From Saccharospirillum sp043196875 (GTDB lineage: Bacteria; Pseudomonadota; Gammaproteobacteria; Pseudomonadales; Natronospirillaceae), in assembly GCF_043196875.1 (NCBI RefSeq), contig NZ_JBEBMX010000001.1, positions 248,001 to 312,000 of the forward strand: a stretch of 64,000 bases of DNA, given 5' to 3'. The notes beneath the pieces are model-generated. The model had not been told where the DNA came from and ran no database searches. It saw only the letters and a program-made list of their open reading frames with translations. Made by a program: the position numbers and the translations under genes. This document shows, piece after piece, positions 1-8,501 of the stretch. Positions within the stretch are counted from its first letter, which is position 1. Every line of letters starts with the position of its first letter.

Positions 1-206
1 ACTTCAAGACAAAGAACGCCAAATTTAGGAATAACAATTACAAAGTCTACCTCACCAGTGACTTGCCGCCGATGATGAGCAATATCTAGAGAATGAAGTA
101 CAATCCAATCTTTTGTATCAGGGTCATCTAATAGGAGCTCAAAGATTTCTCTTTCACCTGGACTACGACAAGATTCCGGAATAAAGGAAGGTATCATTCG
201 CGCCAT
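1..206 (-). CDS. NERD-domain protein, N-terminal fragment (window edge)
   Basis: Only the first 68 residues are inside the window; the gene continues past base 1. The start is the ATG at 206-204, two bases after the stop of the upstream gene, with a TAGGG ribosome-binding-like stretch before it. The residues match the opening of a NERD (nuclease-related) domain: an SPGERE helix near residues 15-20, then GEVDF (E52, D54) and a strand KFGVLCLE ending at E68. In the family these acidic residues plus a following ExK form a restriction-endonuclease-like active site. NERD domains are commonly N-terminal to superfamily 1/2 helicases, so the missing part may be a helicase; that is inference. It is the third gene of a coupled AT-rich operon. 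The domain call is fairly good; full function is unknown. Confidence 0.6.
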   Translation of the reverse strand, partial: MARMIPSFIPESCRSPGEREIFELLLDDPDTKDWIVLHSLDIAHHRRQVTGEVDFVIVIPKFGVLCLE

Positions 207-208
207 AA

Positions 209-1786
209 CTAGTACCCTATTTCCATCAAAACCCCAATTTGGTCATAAGAAACTTTATAATTGTCAGTGACTATATCCGTAATATGAAATGCAGAAATGG
301 AACCACCATCTTCATCCTTTAGTTTAAAGTGCATTTCACCATCGCGTTCCAGTGATTCCAAGGATGTTGTTTTAATTTTATTCAAAAGCATTCGTCTTAT
401 GATGTAACCTGCTCGTCGATGAGCATTATCAATGTCTCCCATCGCTGACCATAGCTCTAGTGCCCGCTCCTCAATCCCAGCAAATGAAAGGACCGCAAAA
501 AAATCTTCAAACTTTCGCGGCCTAATGCACTTAGATGAGAGCCAATAATGTATGTTGGCTGGGCGCACCTGAGCTGATCCTTGCGATTCTAAATCAACGC
601 TAATATACTTCGATAGCTCCCACCTGCTCTCAACTCCATATTTTTCAATTGCATTAGATACTATTTTTTTCTTCCATTCAGATTGCTCAGATCGACGTAT
701 GCTATACATTTCACCCATAATTCGATCAGCAAGCATTGCGACATAATCCCCACCCCCAGATGTTCGTAGAACTATATAATCACCTGACTTCAATTCACTT
801 GCCGGGACGTGCTTTATTATGGGTTTCTCTATTTCAGACGTATCAATAACAAGCGATGAGTGACCACTATCAGTTGCAATGAAAACTGCTCGCCATCCGT
901 TCAGATAACACAAACAAGCCGGTACGACTTCGTCATCGTCTCCTAAATTCTCCTTAAAGAATTGAGTGATACCACGACAAGGTGGAAAAGGAGGAATTAC
1001 ATCTTCAGGTAGTAAACTATTATGAGGCTTTTCAACTATATCTGAACCACTAATAACAACAGGCATCTTTCCAACATTGTGACTACGAATATTTCCACTA
1101 GCACTATCAGAGCCATGTAGAAATAGAGGAGCCGGCTCCCAAGAATCCTTAATCCAACTTGGCACTATTACATGAATAAAATCGGCACATGGCGCTAAAA
1201 AAATGTGTTCAGGGAACCAACCACATGGACCAATAACAACTAACGTACTGTAAAGAAACTTATTACGAAGCTGCGATGTGCTTGCAACAATAGCATTTTT
1301 GAAAGCCTCGGTTTCGTTTAGGTAATTTATGACCTCACCATTGATGCGAGAATTACTGTGAGTCAGACCAAACTGCTTACTTTCATAAGAAATTTTCTCA
1401 AGAGGCTCAAGAAACGGAGATTTATAATCGATACTCAAGCTATCCAACTGTTTAATAACAACTTCAAACTCTTCATACATATCAGGATACTTCTGCTTAC
1501 AGAGGGCTCTCTTCTTATATATTTCTGACCAATCAATCCTTAAGGCCTTTGACGCAATACGAAAGGGCAATGGTGTAGAACATAAAGCAAACCCAAGCTG
1601 GCGTATAGGACCGAGAGTTTGTCGCCAAAATTCATCTGCTATTTCATCCCCTAGCGAATTAATAAAATTTCGCAACAAAAAAGAAAAGTCTGCTAAAGCT
1701 GCATGATTTACTCTATGGCGAATTATTTTGCACTTAGAAATATTTTCGTAGACATCAGTAGCGCCTATAACATCAAGATGTGTCAT
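209..1786 (-). CDS. uncharacterised 525-aa protein, middle gene of NERD operon
   Basis: I do not recognise this protein with certainty. It is 525 residues, with no signal peptide or membrane segment, so probably cytoplasmic. Visible features are a central GDYIVLRTSGGGDY stretch (about residues 342-355) that looks like a small beta-barrel entry segment, and a C-terminal helical part with HYWLSSKCIRPRKFEDF, which resembles a winged-helix or helix-turn-helix module. The start ATG overlaps the stop of the upstream gene (ATGA), and the next gene begins two bases after its stop, so all three are translationally coupled. Base composition is AT-rich unlike the rest of the window. A relation to DISARM-associated DrmE-like proteins is possible from the GDY(I/V)LR pattern as I remember it, but I cannot verify this. 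Confidence 0.5.
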   Translation of the reverse strand: MTHLDVIGATDVYENISKCKIIRHRVNHAALADFSFLLRNFINSLGDEIADEFWRQTLGPIRQLGFALCSTPLPFRIASKALRIDWSEIYKKRALCKQKYPDMYEEFEVVIKQLDSLSIDYKSPFLEPLEKISYESKQFGLTHSNSRINGEVINYLNETEAFKNAIVASTSQLRNKFLYSTLVVIGPCGWFPEHIFLAPCADFIHVIVPSWIKDSWEPAPLFLHGSDSASGNIRSHNVGKMPVVISGSDIVEKPHNSLLPEDVIPPFPPCRGITQFFKENLGDDDEVVPACLCYLNGWRAVFIATDSGHSSLVIDTSEIEKPIIKHVPASELKSGDYIVLRTSGGGDYVAMLADRIMGEMYSIRRSEQSEWKKKIVSNAIEKYGVESRWELSKYISVDLESQGSAQVRPANIHYWLSSKCIRPRKFEDFFAVLSFAGIEERALELWSAMGDIDNAHRRAGYIIRRMLLNKIKTTSLESLERDGEMHFKLKDEDGGSISAFHITDIVTDNYKVSYDQIGVLMEIGY

Positions 1787-2781
1787 TTAACTTTCTCCCT
1801 AAATGCGACAACTTCCACACCAGGAGGGGGATTGCACTCAGGAAGTGCCATTTCACTGCTGCTACTATTTTGAGATATTCTCGAATTAATAGCCCCAATT
1901 GCATCATTAAAATTATTATCAGCACGATCAAGAATGACAACTTGATTACAGCCACTTAAACTACTACTCAAATTCAAAAAACCAAGTGCGCCATCAAAGA
2001 CAGTAGTCATTTTCATGTTTAACACTTCTTTATTAAAAGAGTCGGTCGGTAACAGCATTGATCGATGTAGCTGAGTGGCGGTACTAAACTGATCAATTCG
2101 GAGAATGTCTTGCAAGCTTCCTGAAATATAGTGTTTTCCATTTACATAGAAATCTAAAGGCGTCTTACATACTTCATTCTCAAGCCTTTTTTTAGATCCA
2201 ATAATCTTACAAGAGGGCTTCCCGAACGCTTTTATACCAGAGTCTTCATCCTTCCAGAAAAGAAAGTTAATGAGTTCGTTCTTTAAATCAGAATTTGTTT
2301 TTTTTTGCTTGGATGGCAGTTCCCCCGAGTGTTTAGAAAATTGCACTCGATAGGAATTATTTTTGTCAACAAGATGGGTTAGCGACCCACCTTTTTCAGA
2401 CTGAACCTGAACTCTAAGGTACAATAGACCATGATATTTTTCAGAACCTTTCAGGACCCCTTTCATACCTTTTCTTTCACTCTGAAAGTATAGAACCGGC
2501 GTTCCGGAAGGGGCGCCTGCTAAAACCTCAAAATGATCACCTTTTGACAAGGGATAAAATTGGCTTTGAGAATTATTAATTACCGACCCCAAACAAGTTA
2601 ACGCAGCCCCAAATGCCCTTGTTGGAACTATGATAGCAATAACATTAGTATATGATTCATGGATATTTGAGGGTAAATCAATATGCTTGCCAACTCTAAC
2701 AAAATATTCTGCCCAGGAAGGTAGAGTCACCCATCTTCCGAATTTGTCAAAATGCAGTTCAATCGACGAAGTAAAATCCAT
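1783..2781 (-). CDS. uncharacterised 332-aa protein, first gene of NERD operon
   Basis: This is the first gene of the three-gene operon. The ATG at 2781 has a GGAA ribosome-binding site about ten bases upstream. No family is recognised with confidence. The N-terminal third is a mixed alpha/beta region (VIAIIVPTRAFGAAL near residues 47-61), the middle is lysine-rich, and the C-terminus has a Rossmann-like strand VVILDRADNNF followed by a helix and a PPPGVEVVAF segment. The latter could be a degenerate nucleotide-binding or interface element. No signal peptide or transmembrane segment is seen. Its stop codon overlaps the start of the 525-aa gene. It is likely a subunit working with the NERD protein; this rests on context only. 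Confidence 0.5.
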   Translation of the reverse strand: MDFTSSIELHFDKFGRWVTLPSWAEYFVRVGKHIDLPSNIHESYTNVIAIIVPTRAFGAALTCLGSVINNSQSQFYPLSKGDHFEVLAGAPSGTPVLYFQSERKGMKGVLKGSEKYHGLLYLRVQVQSEKGGSLTHLVDKNNSYRVQFSKHSGELPSKQKKTNSDLKNELINFLFWKDEDSGIKAFGKPSCKIIGSKKRLENEVCKTPLDFYVNGKHYISGSLQDILRIDQFSTATQLHRSMLLPTDSFNKEVLNMKMTTVFDGALGFLNLSSSLSGCNQVVILDRADNNFNDAIGAINSRISQNSSSSEMALPECNPPPGVEVVAFREKVK

Positions 2782-3437
2782 TTTATTTCCAAAGAAATTT
2801 TCTCATAAAAGGTCACTTGGCTATTGTCTATTTAAAGATAAATTAACTTATAGAGAACATTCTATTTAGAAAGTTAAACCAAAAATGAAAAGAGTGGAAC
2901 CCTGCTAGAAATAGCTAGATTTCAAACCCATGAATACTGCCGAAATTGAAGCATCACCATAGACGGCTTCGACTTACTTATGCATGGATATCCTCGTGGT
3001 AGATTTGTCATTCAGCGAACGTATTCTGTAGCAGCCTCATTACAATTAACTTTTCTATACAACCATTTATAGTTATGTGATTTTTGCTTAAAATTTTTTA
3101 TTTTCCAAATACTCAACAGAGTCAGAGTTACTGCTAGTACTCTAAAACCATCCATTACGCATAGAGATGATGGAATGCCGATGAAAAACCTTATTTCGAT
3201 TGTGACTATGATTAAGAAAATTAGCGGTTCTTTCCCCACTATTGGAACCGCAACACGCTACCGCCCAGCCGGATACAGAGCACACCAAAAGCTTCAGTTG
3301 TCGGATGTTCGCTAGTACATAGCCAGGATGGCGCTTTTCTGTGATTGAGTTCAAGCCTAAGAGGCGCGTTTGTGTCCGCTTTTGAGATGATATGCGACTG
3401 GACTAGCAGATCAGCGGTGCGCGGCCCAAATCATTAG
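2782..3437. other. AT-rich non-coding junction upstream of the NERD operon
   Basis: About 650 bp with no convincing gene. It should hold the promoter of the minus-strand NERD operon just above 2781 (several TATAAG/TAAATA-like hexamers at 2825-2870, none decisive). Base composition changes from AT-rich to GC-rich at about 3430, which marks a likely junction between acquired and native DNA. A 75-codon open frame at 3012-3239 lacks a ribosome-binding site and is not accepted as a gene. Confidence 0.5.
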
Positions 3438-3598
3438 TGCCGATTTGTCGAACCCGACTGGTTTGGTGGATGGGCTCGATAGGAGGTTTCGGGCCGGCGG
3501 CGGGCAGGATTCGGCCCATCCTTGGGCCTCACCCCCTGCGGGGGCGCTTGCAGAGCAAGCGTCCAAATCGGCTGTCCTGCCGATTTGTCGAACCCGAC
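3438..3598. repeat. 21-bp direct repeats flanking stacked hairpins
   Basis: An exact 21-bp sequence containing CGATTTGTCGAACCCGAC occurs at 3438-3458 and again at 3578-3598. Between the copies lie three short perfect hairpins: CCCCC-TGC-GGGGG at 3532-3544, CGCTTGC-AGA-GCAAGCG at 3545-3561, and AAATCGGC-TGTCCT-GCCGATTT at 3565-3586. The last one pairs with the second direct repeat. The block lies at the composition break beside ssrA. It could be the scar of an integration event or an intergenic repeat element; no recombinase is present in the window to decide. Confidence 0.6.
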
Positions 3599-3627
3599 GC
3601 TTTAGCGAACGATCCCCGCGTTTCATG

Positions 3628-3678
3628 AACACAAAAAAAAAAGGGCCCACCTTTTGGGGCGGGCCCTTTTTTTTGTGT
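3628..3678 (-). terminator. ssrA Rho-independent terminator (bidirectional)
   Basis: Immediately after the tmRNA 3' end there is a GGGCCC/GGGCCC stem (3661-3666 and 3643-3648) around an AAAAGG-containing loop, flanked on both sides by long A/T tracts that extend the pairing to AACAC/GTGTT. On the minus strand it gives a GC stem followed by about ten T residues, a classical intrinsic terminator. Confidence 0.85.
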
Positions 3679-4064
3679 TGGTGTAGGCGGCGGGGATCGA
3701 ACCCGCGTCCGCAAGTCCTCCATTCTCGGTCCTACATGCTTAGTCTCTTCTTTAATTTACCCTTGCCGTTACCGAAGGACAGGTGCGACTCGGGGAGCCT
3801 GGGATGTTTGTTTAACAGCTCCGGCCCAGACAACCTTCACTGCGATCCTGAATTTTTGACAGTCAGTTGAGCCGTTCAGGCACAGCCCAGTGACTGCCGG
3901 ACCGGTTAAGGGGTCCAGTTTTGAAGGATTAGGCTGCTAGAGCGTAACCTTCGTAGTTGTCATCGTTTGCAACTATGAGTTTGCAGCTTTGGTTTAACGA
4001 GATTCGCTACCATCTCGGCATGCACCTTGAACTTTGTAACCCGCGTCGAAGCCATGTCGCCCCC
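3679..4064 (-). ncRNA. ssrA: tmRNA (SsrA)
   Basis: Rescues stalled ribosomes by acting first as alanyl-tRNA and then as mRNA for a degradation tag. Read on the minus strand, the 5' end is GGGGGCGACATGGCTTCGAC and the 3' end has a T-arm GCGGG-TTCGATC-CCCGC and an encoded ACCA (CCA at 3681-3679). The tag reading frame runs from 3970 (resume codon GCA) to the TAA at 3931-3929 and encodes ANDDNYEGYALAA, ending in the usual ALAA degron. The acceptor stem keeps the G3-U70 alanine identity pair. The second acceptor pair appears as a G-A mismatch. It lies just downstream of smpB on the same strand, a common arrangement. Length 386 nt. Confidence 0.95.
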
Positions 4065-4246
4065 GAAAACGGTTCACCGAAAGTTCCGGTGGTGTCGGCT
4101 TAATGCTGCCGACGGTCGCGGATTTCAAGGGTTTGGTTACCCTGGAAAGCGCGAGGTGGCGCAGTCTAGCACGCCACTTTCTTTCAAAACACCCATCTTT
4201 CAACACACCTATCATTACACAGCCAAAGCAGGCCGCGTTGGCGGAA

Positions 4247-4732
4247 TCAGGTGTTGTAGGCTTTCATCACCCGTTCTTTCTGACGGTTCCAGTCGCGCTC
4301 TTTCATGGTGGCGCGCTTGTCGTGGAGTTTCTTGCCTTTCACCAGGGCGATGTCGGCTTTCACTTTGTTGCGCTTCCAGAACAGTGACAGGCACACCACG
4401 GTGTAACCCTGCTGTTCGGACTGGCCTCTCAGCTTGTCGATTTCACGGCGGTGCATCAGCAGTTTGCGGGTGCGCGTTGGATCCGCGATCACGTGAGTGG
4501 AGGCGGTGTTCAGCGGCGTGAAGTGGGCACCAATCAGCCAGGCTTCGTCGTCTTTGAAGATGACGTAGCTGTCGACCAGTTGCGCTTTGCCTTCGCGCAG
4601 GCTTTTCACTTCCCAGCCCATCAGTTGCAGGCCCGCATCGACTTTTTCGGCGATCTCGTAGTCGTGGCGTGCCTTCTTGTTCTGGGCAATGGTACTGCTG
4701 CCGGGTTGCGGCTTTTTCTTGGCTTTACTCAT
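4247..4732 (-). CDS. smpB: SsrA-binding protein SmpB
   Basis: SmpB binds tmRNA and delivers it to stalled ribosomes in trans-translation. The 161-residue product has the usual length and signatures: N-terminal IAQNKKARHDYEI, the GWEVKSLREGKAQLVDSYV core, and a basic C-terminal tail (KGKKLHDKRATMKERDWNRQK) that inserts into the mRNA channel. It sits 182 bp upstream of ssrA on the same strand, so the two partners are encoded together. Confidence 0.97.
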   Translation of the reverse strand: MSKAKKKPQPGSSTIAQNKKARHDYEIAEKVDAGLQLMGWEVKSLREGKAQLVDSYVIFKDDEAWLIGAHFTPLNTASTHVIADPTRTRKLLMHRREIDKLRGQSEQQGYTVVCLSLFWKRNKVKADIALVKGKKLHDKRATMKERDWNRQKERVMKAYNT

Positions 4733-4867
4733 AACCGTCCATTATACAGGCCCTGATGCCGCCAGGGCTATAAGGCGCAACACTGTCTTCGCGCATTTGC
4801 TGGGCCCAAACGCAGCGATTCAGCCACAACTTGAGGCACAATAAGCAGCGACTGCGGGAGGTGCGCT

Positions 4868-5209
4868 ATGTTGTTCGGGTTTCTCATACTGATGGTTTAC
4901 TGGCTGGCCGGTGAGCTGATTACCGCAGCCATTGGCTGGCCGGTGCCGGGCAATGTGGTTGGGCTCTTGCTGTTGTGGATCAGCCTGACGATTTATCGCC
5001 GTGTGCCCGAAGGCCTGGCCGATGCCAGCCGTTCGCTGATCCGTTACCTCACCTTGCTGTTTGTGCCCGCCGGGGTCGGCCTGATTCAACATTGGGACCG
5101 GCTGATGAGCAACGGCCTGTGGATGATTCTGATCATCACCATCAGCACGGTGGCGGCTGCCTTGGTGATGATCGGGCTGTTTAAACTGCTGAAGGCACCC
5201 GGCGCATGA
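4868..5209 (+). CDS. CidA/LrgA family membrane protein
   Basis: A 113-residue integral membrane protein with about four hydrophobic segments. The GWPVPGNVVGLLLLWISL motif is typical of the CidA/LrgA holin-like family. A strong GGGAGG ribosome-binding site precedes the ATG. In firmicutes these proteins tune murein hydrolase activity and cell lysis; in proteobacteria the role is less settled and may concern small-acid export or envelope stress. It overlaps the next gene by an ATGA junction, so the two are co-translated and probably form a complex. Confidence 0.88.
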   Translation: MLFGFLILMVYWLAGELITAAIGWPVPGNVVGLLLLWISLTIYRRVPEGLADASRSLIRYLTLLFVPAGVGLIQHWDRLMSNGLWMILIITISTVAAALVMIGLFKLLKAPGA

Positions 5210-5901
5210 TTGCTTCTATTCAAACCTTGCTGGCCATCAGTATGACCGTGGGCGTCTATCTGGCGGCTGAGCAGTTGTATATCAAGGCCGGGCGCAATGC
5301 TCTGCTGCATCCGGTCATTATCAGTATTTTCAGTTTGATGGGTGCTATCACCCTGCTCGGCTGGGATTACCCCCAGTACCAGCAGGACACCCGTTTTATT
5401 CATTTTCTGCTCGGCCCGGCTACGGTTGCCCTGGCAGTGCCGTTGCACGAGAACATGGCGCTGATTCGCAAGATGGCAGTGCCGTTATTGCTGGCCTGTT
5501 TCAGCGGTGCTTTGGTGGCGTCGGCCAGTGCGGTGGTGTTGGCGTGGTGGATAACCGGCGATGAAGTGCTGGCGCTCAGTATGAGCGCTAAGTCGATCAC
5601 CACGCCCATCGCCATCGGTATGGCCGACAGCCTGGGCGGCAGCGGCTCGCTGGCGGCCGGTTTGGTGTTGCTGGCCGGTGCCGTTGGCACCCTGATTCTG
5701 CCGGCGCTGATGCGGCTGTGCCGTCTGCACGACCATGCCTTATATGGCTTTGTGCTGGGGGTAACCGCGCATGGTTTTGGCACCGCTCAGGCGTTCGAAA
5801 AGTCGATTACCTGCGGTGCCTTTGCTGGCCTGGCGATGAGTTTAACCGGGGTGATTACCGCCTTTCTGGTGCCGCCGTTGGTGCCGTTCTGGCTGCTGTG
5901 A
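5206..5901 (+). CDS. CidB/LrgB family membrane protein
   Basis: A 231-residue polytopic membrane protein, the usual partner of CidA/LrgA. Family signatures include the SAKSITTPIAIGMADSLGG stretch at about residues 127-145 and the HGFGTAQAFE segment near 189-198. The start overlaps the stop of the upstream gene. Together the pair forms a two-gene operon. The homologous plant protein PLGG1 exports glycolate/glycerate, so metabolite transport is an alternative to a holin-like role. Confidence 0.9.
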   Translation: MIASIQTLLAISMTVGVYLAAEQLYIKAGRNALLHPVIISIFSLMGAITLLGWDYPQYQQDTRFIHFLLGPATVALAVPLHENMALIRKMAVPLLLACFSGALVASASAVVLAWWITGDEVLALSMSAKSITTPIAIGMADSLGGSGSLAAGLVLLAGAVGTLILPALMRLCRLHDHALYGFVLGVTAHGFGTAQAFEKSITCGAFAGLAMSLTGVITAFLVPPLVPFWLL

Positions 5902-5911
5902 CTCTGCGTTA

Positions 5912-6916
5912 TTAAGACAGCGCACGCAGCATTAAACCAGCGCGCTGGCCGACCGGTACTTTGGGGTTCGGGAAGACGATGCATTCGGGTTGTTCACCGA
6001 CCCGGTATTCACGTTCGCCATCGCGCCAAATCAAAGTGCCCGGTTCATATTCGGTGAAGTTCAGCGCATCGTCGGGCACAAAAAACTCCCACTGATCGCT
6101 GGTCACTTCAATAGAGTGACACACCTCGAATTGCGTAACCGGCCGCTTGGGTTCGGCTGGCAATGGTTCACCGGCAATCAATTCGCGCAGCGCATAGTCG
6201 ATACCGCTGTAACGCTTTAAATCGTTCTCGCCAAAGGGCTTCACCTGACCCAGTTCCAGCGTGAAACTCTCGGCGCCGTATTTCAGTGATGAGAAGGATG
6301 AAAAGGTATTGCCCTCTTCGTTCTGCAACAGCACGGTTTCAATATCCGAACGCGACAAAAAAGCCTGCTGATTCGCTGGCAGGGTTCGGCCTGGCACGAA
6401 AGGATAAACCGCAAAGCGTTCGCGTTGGCTGCCGCGAATGGCGGTGTGCAAATCGTAGTGATAACGCTGCTTTACCGTGACCGGTTCGCTGGCGTAAAAG
6501 TTAGCGACAAAGGCTTCAAGTTTCGCCGCCCGTTTTACTTCTTTTAAGCCGGTGTCGTACTGCTGCCAATCGCCGGCAAAAAGCCGGTTCATATTCACAT
6601 CGGTAAAACGTTTGGCTGCTTGCATCGCCCAGGGATTACCGAGAATAAAAAGCACTCGCTGGCCGACTTTCTGTTCTTCTTCGAGTACATCGCGGACGAT
6701 GTCGCGGACTATTTCAATCGGCGCGGTTTCATTGCCGTGCACACCACAGGAAATTACCAAAGAGGTATCGCAGGCGGTGTTGGGTTCAACGCGCAATACG
6801 CCGCTGTCGAGCAGCGCTACCTCGGTGCCGGCGCTGAGAATTTCGAAATTGGCATTGACCTCAGCATCGGCGGTCGCCAGGCAATGTTCCAGAAAATTTT
6901 CGTAGGAACCGAACAC
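5912..6916 (-). CDS. astE: succinylglutamate desuccinylase (AstE)
   Basis: Zinc carboxypeptidase-like enzyme that hydrolyses N-succinylglutamate to glutamate and succinate, last step of the arginine succinyltransferase pathway. The 334-residue protein shows HGNE (H60, E63) and H157 as likely zinc ligands and a TLELG motif (about E221) for the catalytic glutamate. It is downstream of the arginine-type ABC transporter genes but separated from them by a Rho-independent terminator, so it probably has its own promoter or depends on read-through. In Pseudomonas a distant homologue, AotO, lies inside the aot operon; that is a second possible label. Confidence 0.9.
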   Translation of the reverse strand: MFGSYENFLEHCLATADAEVNANFEILSAGTEVALLDSGVLRVEPNTACDTSLVISCGVHGNETAPIEIVRDIVRDVLEEEQKVGQRVLFILGNPWAMQAAKRFTDVNMNRLFAGDWQQYDTGLKEVKRAAKLEAFVANFYASEPVTVKQRYHYDLHTAIRGSQRERFAVYPFVPGRTLPANQQAFLSRSDIETVLLQNEEGNTFSSFSSLKYGAESFTLELGQVKPFGENDLKRYSGIDYALRELIAGEPLPAEPKRPVTQFEVCHSIEVTSDQWEFFVPDDALNFTEYEPGTLIWRDGEREYRVGEQPECIVFPNPKVPVGQRAGLMLRALS

Positions 6917-6930
6917 AATTGACCTCTATT

Positions 6931-6952
6931 AAAAAAGGCCGCGATGCGGCCT
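6931..6952 (-). terminator. Rho-independent terminator after the aot-type transporter genes
   Basis: On the minus strand AGGCCGC-ATC-GCGGCCT (6952-6936) is followed by a run of T (6935-6931). It lies 14 bp past the stop of the last permease gene and 15 bp before the start of astE, so it should reduce transcription into astE. Confidence 0.85.
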
Positions 6953-6966
6953 GTCTGTCGTTACCC

Positions 6967-7680
6967 TTAACGCGGCCGTAAATGACCGAGCAAGCGTTTT
7001 TCCAACTGCTTGAAGAAATAGAAGATGGTGAACGTCAGGCACAGATAAATCAGCGCAACAAAGATGTACGCCTGGAAGGGTGCGTAAAAGCGCGCATAAA
7101 TATCGCGGGCGGCACCGGTCAGGTCGATGATGGTCACCGTCGAGGCGATGGCGCTGGAGTGCAGCATAAACACCACCTCGTTACTGTAAGCCGGAATCGC
7201 ACGGCGGAACGCACTGGGCAAAACGATGCGCCGCATGCGCTTGGCCGAACTCATGCCGTAGGCCTTGGCTGCTTCAATTTCACCACGCGGCGTGGCTTCG
7301 ATGGCGCCACGGAAAATCTCGGTGGTATAGGCGGCGGTGTTGAGCGTGAAGGCGATCAGACAAGGATAAAAAGCGCGTTCGAAAATCACCCAGAATACCG
7401 ACTCCTGTATGCCGTCAATCAAGGTCACGCCGTAGTAAATCATATAGAGCTGAATCAACAGTGGCGTGCCGCGAAACACATAGGTGAAACACCACACCGG
7501 CCAGTTGATCCACCATTTTTTTGAGGTGCGCATAATGGCCAGCGGTACCGCCAGACACAAACCTATGATCAGCGACAGAAACACCAGTTGAACGGTATTA
7601 ACCAAACCATCCCAATAATGTTCCAGGGTGGTGGGTGTGAATATTTTGAAGTACTCAAGCAATGCATCCAGAAATTCCAT
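6967..7680 (-). CDS. aotM: arginine/ornithine-type ABC transporter permease (HisM/AotM-like)
   Basis: Inner-membrane permease of the polar amino acid uptake family, 237 residues. Residues TLEHYWDGLVNTVQLVFLSL mark the N-terminal first helix of HisM-type subunits, and the EAAKAYGMS segment with following RRIVLP is the cytoplasmic EAA loop that docks the ATPase. It lies three bases after the partner permease gene, and both end a P-J-Q-M gene order. The symbol rests on context with astE; histidine or other basic amino acids are possible substrates. Confidence 0.85.
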   Translation of the reverse strand: MEFLDALLEYFKIFTPTTLEHYWDGLVNTVQLVFLSLIIGLCLAVPLAIMRTSKKWWINWPVWCFTYVFRGTPLLIQLYMIYYGVTLIDGIQESVFWVIFERAFYPCLIAFTLNTAAYTTEIFRGAIEATPRGEIEAAKAYGMSSAKRMRRIVLPSAFRRAIPAYSNEVVFMLHSSAIASTVTIIDLTGAARDIYARFYAPFQAYIFVALIYLCLTFTIFYFFKQLEKRLLGHLRPR

Positions 7681-7683
7681 CGA

Positions 7684-8391
7684 TCAGCCCTCCACCACGC
7701 CGACGCTGTAGCGGCGTTTTAGTTGAAGGAAGACCCATTCCGATACAGAGGTCAAGGCGAGATAGACCAGAGCAACCGGCACAAAAAAGATGAAGGGTTC
7801 GCGGACCGTTTTGGCTGCTGCGGTGGCCAGGTTCACCATGTCCGCCAGGCCAATCACGCTGACCAGAGCCGTGGTTTTTAACAGCACCTGCCAGTTATTG
7901 CCCAGGCCCGGCAAAGCGTGGCGCATCATCTGCGGAAACATGATGCGACTGAAGACCTGCCATCCGGTCATACCGTAGGCTTTGCCGGCTTCAATCTGAC
8001 CGTTTTCCACGGCCATAAAAGCACCGCGGAAGGTTTCACTCATATAGGCACCAAAAATAAAACCGATGGTGGCAACGCCGGCGACGAAGGGATTGACCTG
8101 GAAGAAAATATCTAATTGGCCACCACTGATTTCGTAAACCCAATCAGACAGGGCGTTAATGCCGATCTGGCCGCCGAAATAAATCAGCATCATCAACACC
8201 AGATCGGGGACACCGCGAATAACGGTGGTGTAGAGCGTCGACAACCAACGCAGGGGTCGCTTTGCCGAGAGCTTTCCGCTCGCGCCCAGCAACCCCAAAA
8301 TAACGGCGATCAATAAGGATAGAAACGCCAACTCAATGGTCAGAATGGCGCCTTTGAAGATGGACGGGCCATAACCGTGTAGATCCAGCAT
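7684..8391 (-). CDS. aotQ: arginine/ornithine-type ABC transporter permease (HisQ/AotQ-like)
   Basis: The second permease, 235 residues, with the HisQ-type N-terminus LHGYGPSIFKGAILTIELAF, about five transmembrane helices, and an EAA loop (EAGKAYGMTGWQVFSRIMFPQ). It pairs with the downstream permease to form the heteromeric channel. A 150-bp gap with a strong hairpin separates it from the binding-protein gene, consistent with lower expression than that gene. Confidence 0.85.
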   Translation of the reverse strand: MLDLHGYGPSIFKGAILTIELAFLSLLIAVILGLLGASGKLSAKRPLRWLSTLYTTVIRGVPDLVLMMLIYFGGQIGINALSDWVYEISGGQLDIFFQVNPFVAGVATIGFIFGAYMSETFRGAFMAVENGQIEAGKAYGMTGWQVFSRIMFPQMMRHALPGLGNNWQVLLKTTALVSVIGLADMVNLATAAAKTVREPFIFFVPVALVYLALTSVSEWVFLQLKRRYSVGVVEG

Positions 8392-8501
8392 AGTGTGTGC
8401 TCTGTGGTCTCAGTGTCGGGCTTAATTTTTGTTATTCAGGCCCGATAAAAAACGAGTCGGCTTGCGTTTGGTATTCATCCACGCCAAACGTAAACCGGCT
8501 A

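Noticed and set aside
3012..3239. 75-codon minus-strand frame with hydrophobic N-terminus
   Set aside because: No ribosome-binding site, no homology recognised, and it lies in AT-rich junction DNA where random frames with hydrophobic residues are common.
4027..4521. Plus-strand open frames across ssrA and smpB
   Set aside because: They are shadows of the tmRNA and smpB genes on the opposite strand.
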